36,255 bases of DNA from Vitrella brassicaformis (Eukaryota; Sar; Vitrellaceae), in contig CDMY01000256.1 of assembly GCA_001179505.1 (NCBI GenBank), forward strand, positions 1-36,255, in the 5' to 3' direction. Position 1 is the stretch's first letter; the number at the start of each line of letters is the position of its first letter. Made by a program: the position numbers and the translations under genes. Shown piece after piece: positions 33,018 through 36,255 of the stretch. The notes beneath the pieces were generated by a model. That model was not told the DNA's origin, searched no databases, and saw only the letters and a program-made list of their open reading frames with translations.

Positions 33018-33402
33018 TGTGGCCACCCACGTGGAGGTGTCGGGATATAAGGTCCCGCCCCCACGCAGTGACCGCCACACACTGCTTATGAGAAGGCCAG
33101 CCAGCGAGCCACTGTGCGCAGCGAAACGAAGACGACAGCCAGTTAGGCGGAGCGGGGCCGACAAAAATAAAAACAATACAGGCACCGATCGATGGACGAC
33201 AAAAAAACAGAAGCGACACGCGACTGAAAAACACAAGTGGTGTTGGTGGCTGGCCGGCACACCGCCACGTTCACGCGGCGACGACACACACGCGGGGGGT
33301 CGGGATATCAGGATATCAGGTCCCGCCCCCACGTGGTGCCAGCCACACACGCGCCCGTGGGGAGGCCAGACAGTCAGCCACTACAGCGAAACGAACGAAG
33401 AA
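33018..33402. repeat. Pair of diverged direct repeats (33018-33130 and 33265-33402)
   Basis: Two segments share order and wording: GCCACCCACGTGGAGG / GCCACGTTCACGCGG, then TCGGGATATAAGG / TCGGGATATCAGGATATCAGG, then TCCCGCCCCCACG in both, a ...GCCACACAC... piece, GAAGGCCAGCCAGCGAGCCACT / GGAGGCCAGACAGTCAGCCACT, and finally a shared (C)AGCGAAACGAA end. The second copy has a small internal duplication (GGATATCA twice). Spacing between copies is about 250 bp. The origin (old tandem duplication or a short mobile repeat) is not resolved. Confidence 0.6.
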
Positions 33403-33545
33403 AGAGAGAGGGAGACCGACACTCATCCACACGCAGCCACGCAGCCAGAAATGGAAGCAACAACGTTCCCTTTCACAAAGCGACCCATCCACTCACAAAA
33501 ATACATCCAATCGCTCATGACCGAGTGAGTCATCCACCACACCCG

Positions 33546-36255
33546 TCACATTGGGGCGCCCCTGCTGCGCATTAACGAGGAGGCATCGTGGCCGGCGGGA
33601 GTGTCGCTGAAGGTGAGGCTGTCGCACCGCACGAGGGGCTGTGTGCCATGACCGCTATGGGTGGACGCGTTAGTGTGGGTCTGGCTGCCACATGACCCTT
33701 CGCCGCTGTCATGGTCATCGCTGCTGCCGGTGCCGTGGTCGGCCTCGGTGCTGCGGTTGTGGTGGCCGTGGTGTAGGTGGGGGTGGTGCGGTATGTGCAC
33801 GTGCGTGTGGTGCATGTGGCGGCCGTCATGGTGATCCTGCTCGGACGTCTCGCGGTCTGTGGTGATCGGGGAGCTCGTCTCGTGGGTGTCCTGGCTGGCC
33901 GTCCTGAAGAATGGAGGCGACGGCGTGTAGGACGACGAGTCAGCAGTAGCAGCCGCACTCATCAAGGTCTTGCGCTTGCTCTTGCCCCGCCCGCCCTTGC
34001 GCTTGTTGTCCACAAGACAGCCCCACCCCTGAGCGGCCCCCTGAGGCACCACCATCGGCACCATGCAGGCCATATGACGGTCTCCTCCCGGCCCGCCCCC
34101 ACGACGACATACGCTGCTGTCGCTGTCGACTTCCCGCTCGTGGTGCGCCGTGACGCTGTAGTGGTCCGTGGGCAGGTCACCGTGTAAGAGGTCATGATGA
34201 ATCTGGGGCGGCGTTTGCGGCCGGCTAGGAAGCTCTGGAGCTTCAGCTGGCAGACGTGGAAGTCGCACATCTGCTTGCGCACCTCCTGCTGCTGTTCCTG
34301 AGCTGTGGGGGCCTTGGAAGGGCACCGACGATCTCGGCCGACATCATCAGTAGACGCACCGACTGCAGCTGTATCAAACCTGCACAAGACAACACACACA
34401 CACACACACACAATGAAGAGAGCCCACCTCTCCCTCCCTCCCTCCCTCCCTCCCAGACTCACCTTTCTGGACGAGTAGGTATAAGATCTGCAGAAGCACC
34501 TCAGACGGCACCTCAACTGACAGACAGAAAACAGGCAGACGAATGGATCATGACAGACGTGAGCAGTGCGCAGGTCGCCATCCATCCATCTATCTCCCCC
34601 CACTCACCGAATGTCATTCATTGGCCCGCGATGGCCGAGTAGGGGATGAACCAGGTAACACACTGCCCTGCCAGACACCGAAAAGGATCAAGGAGGGCAT
34701 TTGCAGACGGCACACACACATAAAAACTGGCCACCTATCCACGTACCGAGGTGGGATTAGAGGGGCAGGGTGGCTCTGCAAGTGTCTGTGGAACTCGGAG
34801 AGGCTGATGGTCACCATGCCCTTCTTGCCTTCACCCTGGGGCGCCTCCGCTCAGCCACTGATGCGGTGGTGTGCTCACCCCGAATGCGCATGCCGTCAGC
34901 ATCGGCGTCCCTGAAATCCACACACATGACATGGAAGCACCCGTGCGTTTGTCAGCCATCACTGATCTCGACTGCCCCTTCCCACTCACTTGCGAAGGAA
35001 AGGAAGATGCCCCCAGGCAGCGAAGATATTGCGTCCCCATCTCTGTCGCCATGCTCCCCTCAGTCAGCCCCCACATCCGCTCTGACCCCACAGAGGCCGA
35101 CCGGGGCGTCTGTGCCGACGCAGACGGCGAGTCGCTGCCTCGAGATCGGTATCGGTCCGATGTCACGTTGTCCTCCTCATCGTCGCCGTCATGATCCTCA
35201 CCGCGCTTGTCACCGCTCATGTGACTTGATGACGACTGCTGCAGCGCCTCAATCGTCGACAGACCCTCCCGGCTCCCGGAGAGGTCCAGGATACCCCCTC
35301 TGCCTCGGTGTATGCGGGGTAGGTGTCGACCTCCCTCTTGAGGGCCTCGTTCTCCTCAACCAACTCACAACTCGGCTGAAGCGCCTCTGACGGGTCGACA
35401 TACTAAACACACACACACACACACACACACAAGACACACACTGATGACACTCTGCCTGTCTGGCGAGATGGATGGTCACTTGCTCACTCACCAGCATAGC
35501 CTCTTTGAAGGCCTCGAAGTCTACTCGTGCGCCGGCGCCGCCCCCCTGGGTGTCGCTGGGATATGCTGCCGCCTGGTGGACGGCCGGCGGCTGTGTGAAG
35601 TCGACAAGGAACTGCCACATGGCGGCCATCTCGCCCGCCGTCCACCCCACCTTGCGCAGCACAAAGTACTTCTCGAAGTCGCGCCGCTCGATGAAGCCGT
35701 CCTGGTTGGAATCAATGTCCCAGAAGACGTCCTCGATGACCGTGTCGCGGCTGCCCTTGACGCTGGCCAGTGCCGGTTTGATGACCCGCCTTTGGTCTCG
35801 GTCCTTCTGCACCTTCCTGCGGTACCTGCTGAGCTTCTGGATGCCCGTGGCGTTAGCCTCGTCCTCCTCGTCGAGGACCATCAACTCGCCCTCCGGCCGG
35901 CCCCGCTGACACGCCGCGCCTCGCGAATGAAGGGGCCGCAGAGGATCCACCCTGGCGCATTCGGTGAGGAGAAGACGCACGCGAGGCCGGCCATGTGCGT
36001 GGCGGAAAGGGTGCAGGGGAGCGACCCCAGGAGGGTCACGAAGTCGGTGCGCGAGATGACGCCCTCTCCCTGCGTGTCGAGCTGCTGGATGAGGGAGCCC
36101 AGGCCGATGCGGTGGCTGCGGACGGTCACGGCGATGATCTGAGGGCTGTCAGGGCCGCACCCACTCGGCTCCCGCCATCCACACGCGCCTGGCGCGACAG
36201 CCTTTCTGGATGTGCCGCATCGAGACACCCTCTTCCTGGCGCCAGGGCGGTCAGC
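33546..36255 (-). CDS. EF-hand protein with His-rich C-terminus (partial at right edge, exon chain unresolved)
   Basis: Minus-strand exons: one starting at 36138 (AG acceptor), one ending at 35492, then 35402-35295, 35238-34990, 34835-34747, 34516-34463, one starting at 34379, one ending at 34113, and 34040-33546 with stop TGA at 33546. The EF-hand evidence is LIQQLDTQGEGVISRTDF and, clearer, WDIDSNQDGFIERRDFEKYF (Asp-x-Asn-x-Asp-Gly-x-Ile loop) plus DFEAFKEAML. Exon 35402-35295 looks coiled-coil-like (CELVEENEALKREVD). Exon 35238-34990 is acidic and Ser-rich (GEDHDGDDEEDN). The last exon has a basic patch (NKRKGGRGKSKRK) and a His cluster. Calcium binding is likely for the second hand. Joins at ~35900-35960, 34990/34835, 34747/34516 and inside 34379-34113 do not all keep frame in my reading, so two genes or small assembly errors are possible. 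Confidence 0.5.

Overview
The window is nuclear DNA from a photosynthetic eukaryote with complex (secondary) plastids. It is most consistent with a chromerid alveolate such as Vitrella or Chromera; that is an inference from gene content, not a database match. The reasons are an FCP-type light-harvesting gene and a phytyl-ester-synthase gene whose products both begin with signal-peptide-plus-transit-peptide leaders, genes cut into many short exons with GT-AG introns, tight gene spacing, a large helical-repeat organelle-type protein, and dense TG/CA, GACA/TCTG and GATG/CATC microsatellites. No tRNA, rRNA, CRISPR array or recognisable transposon was seen.

Layout, left to right: (1) 3' end of an unrecognised Cys-containing plus-strand gene (to 524). 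(2) Minus-strand, 8-exon secreted YbhB/YbcL-type phosphatidylethanolamine-binding protein (1456-2746), head to head with (3) a 1,274-residue alpha-helical-repeat protein of probable organellar destination (2890-6769). (4) A 7-kb, 21-exon minus-strand gene (7778-14746) that reads in one frame from a USP7-like ubiquitin-protease domain into leucine-rich repeats and an unknown C-terminal region. (5) Minus-strand UMP-CMP kinase, 7 exons (15398-16571), head to head with (6) an 18-exon plastid phytyl ester synthase/diacylglycerol acyltransferase (17000-21087). (7) Minus-strand light-harvesting protein, 4 exons (21735-22635), head to head across 170 bp with (8) a 12-exon aromatic L-amino acid decarboxylase-family gene (22806-25163) in which the catalytic-loop tyrosine is a cysteine. 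(9) A secreted cystine-knot-like repeat protein (25785-28053) whose exons join inside cysteine codons. (10) 5.5 kb without a convincing gene, holding a degenerate repeat family (28056-30960), a weak ankyrin-like relic and a duplicated segment. (11) Minus-strand exons of an EF-hand protein with a His-rich C-terminus that runs off the right edge; its exon chain is only partly resolved.

For the genes given as complete, exon boundaries were checked by splice-site dinucleotides, reading-frame phase across each junction and conserved motifs; total coding lengths are divisible by three. Plastid functions in the window are light harvesting and recycling of phytol and fatty acids from chlorophyll and galactolipid breakdown. 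The other genes are housekeeping, signalling or unknown, and nothing suggests an operon-like unit. The strongest signals for follow-up are the Tyr-to-Cys change in the decarboxylase, the DUB-LRR fusion, the Cys-codon-splitting exon array, and a transcript-sense CA...TG layout of introns in genes on both strands.
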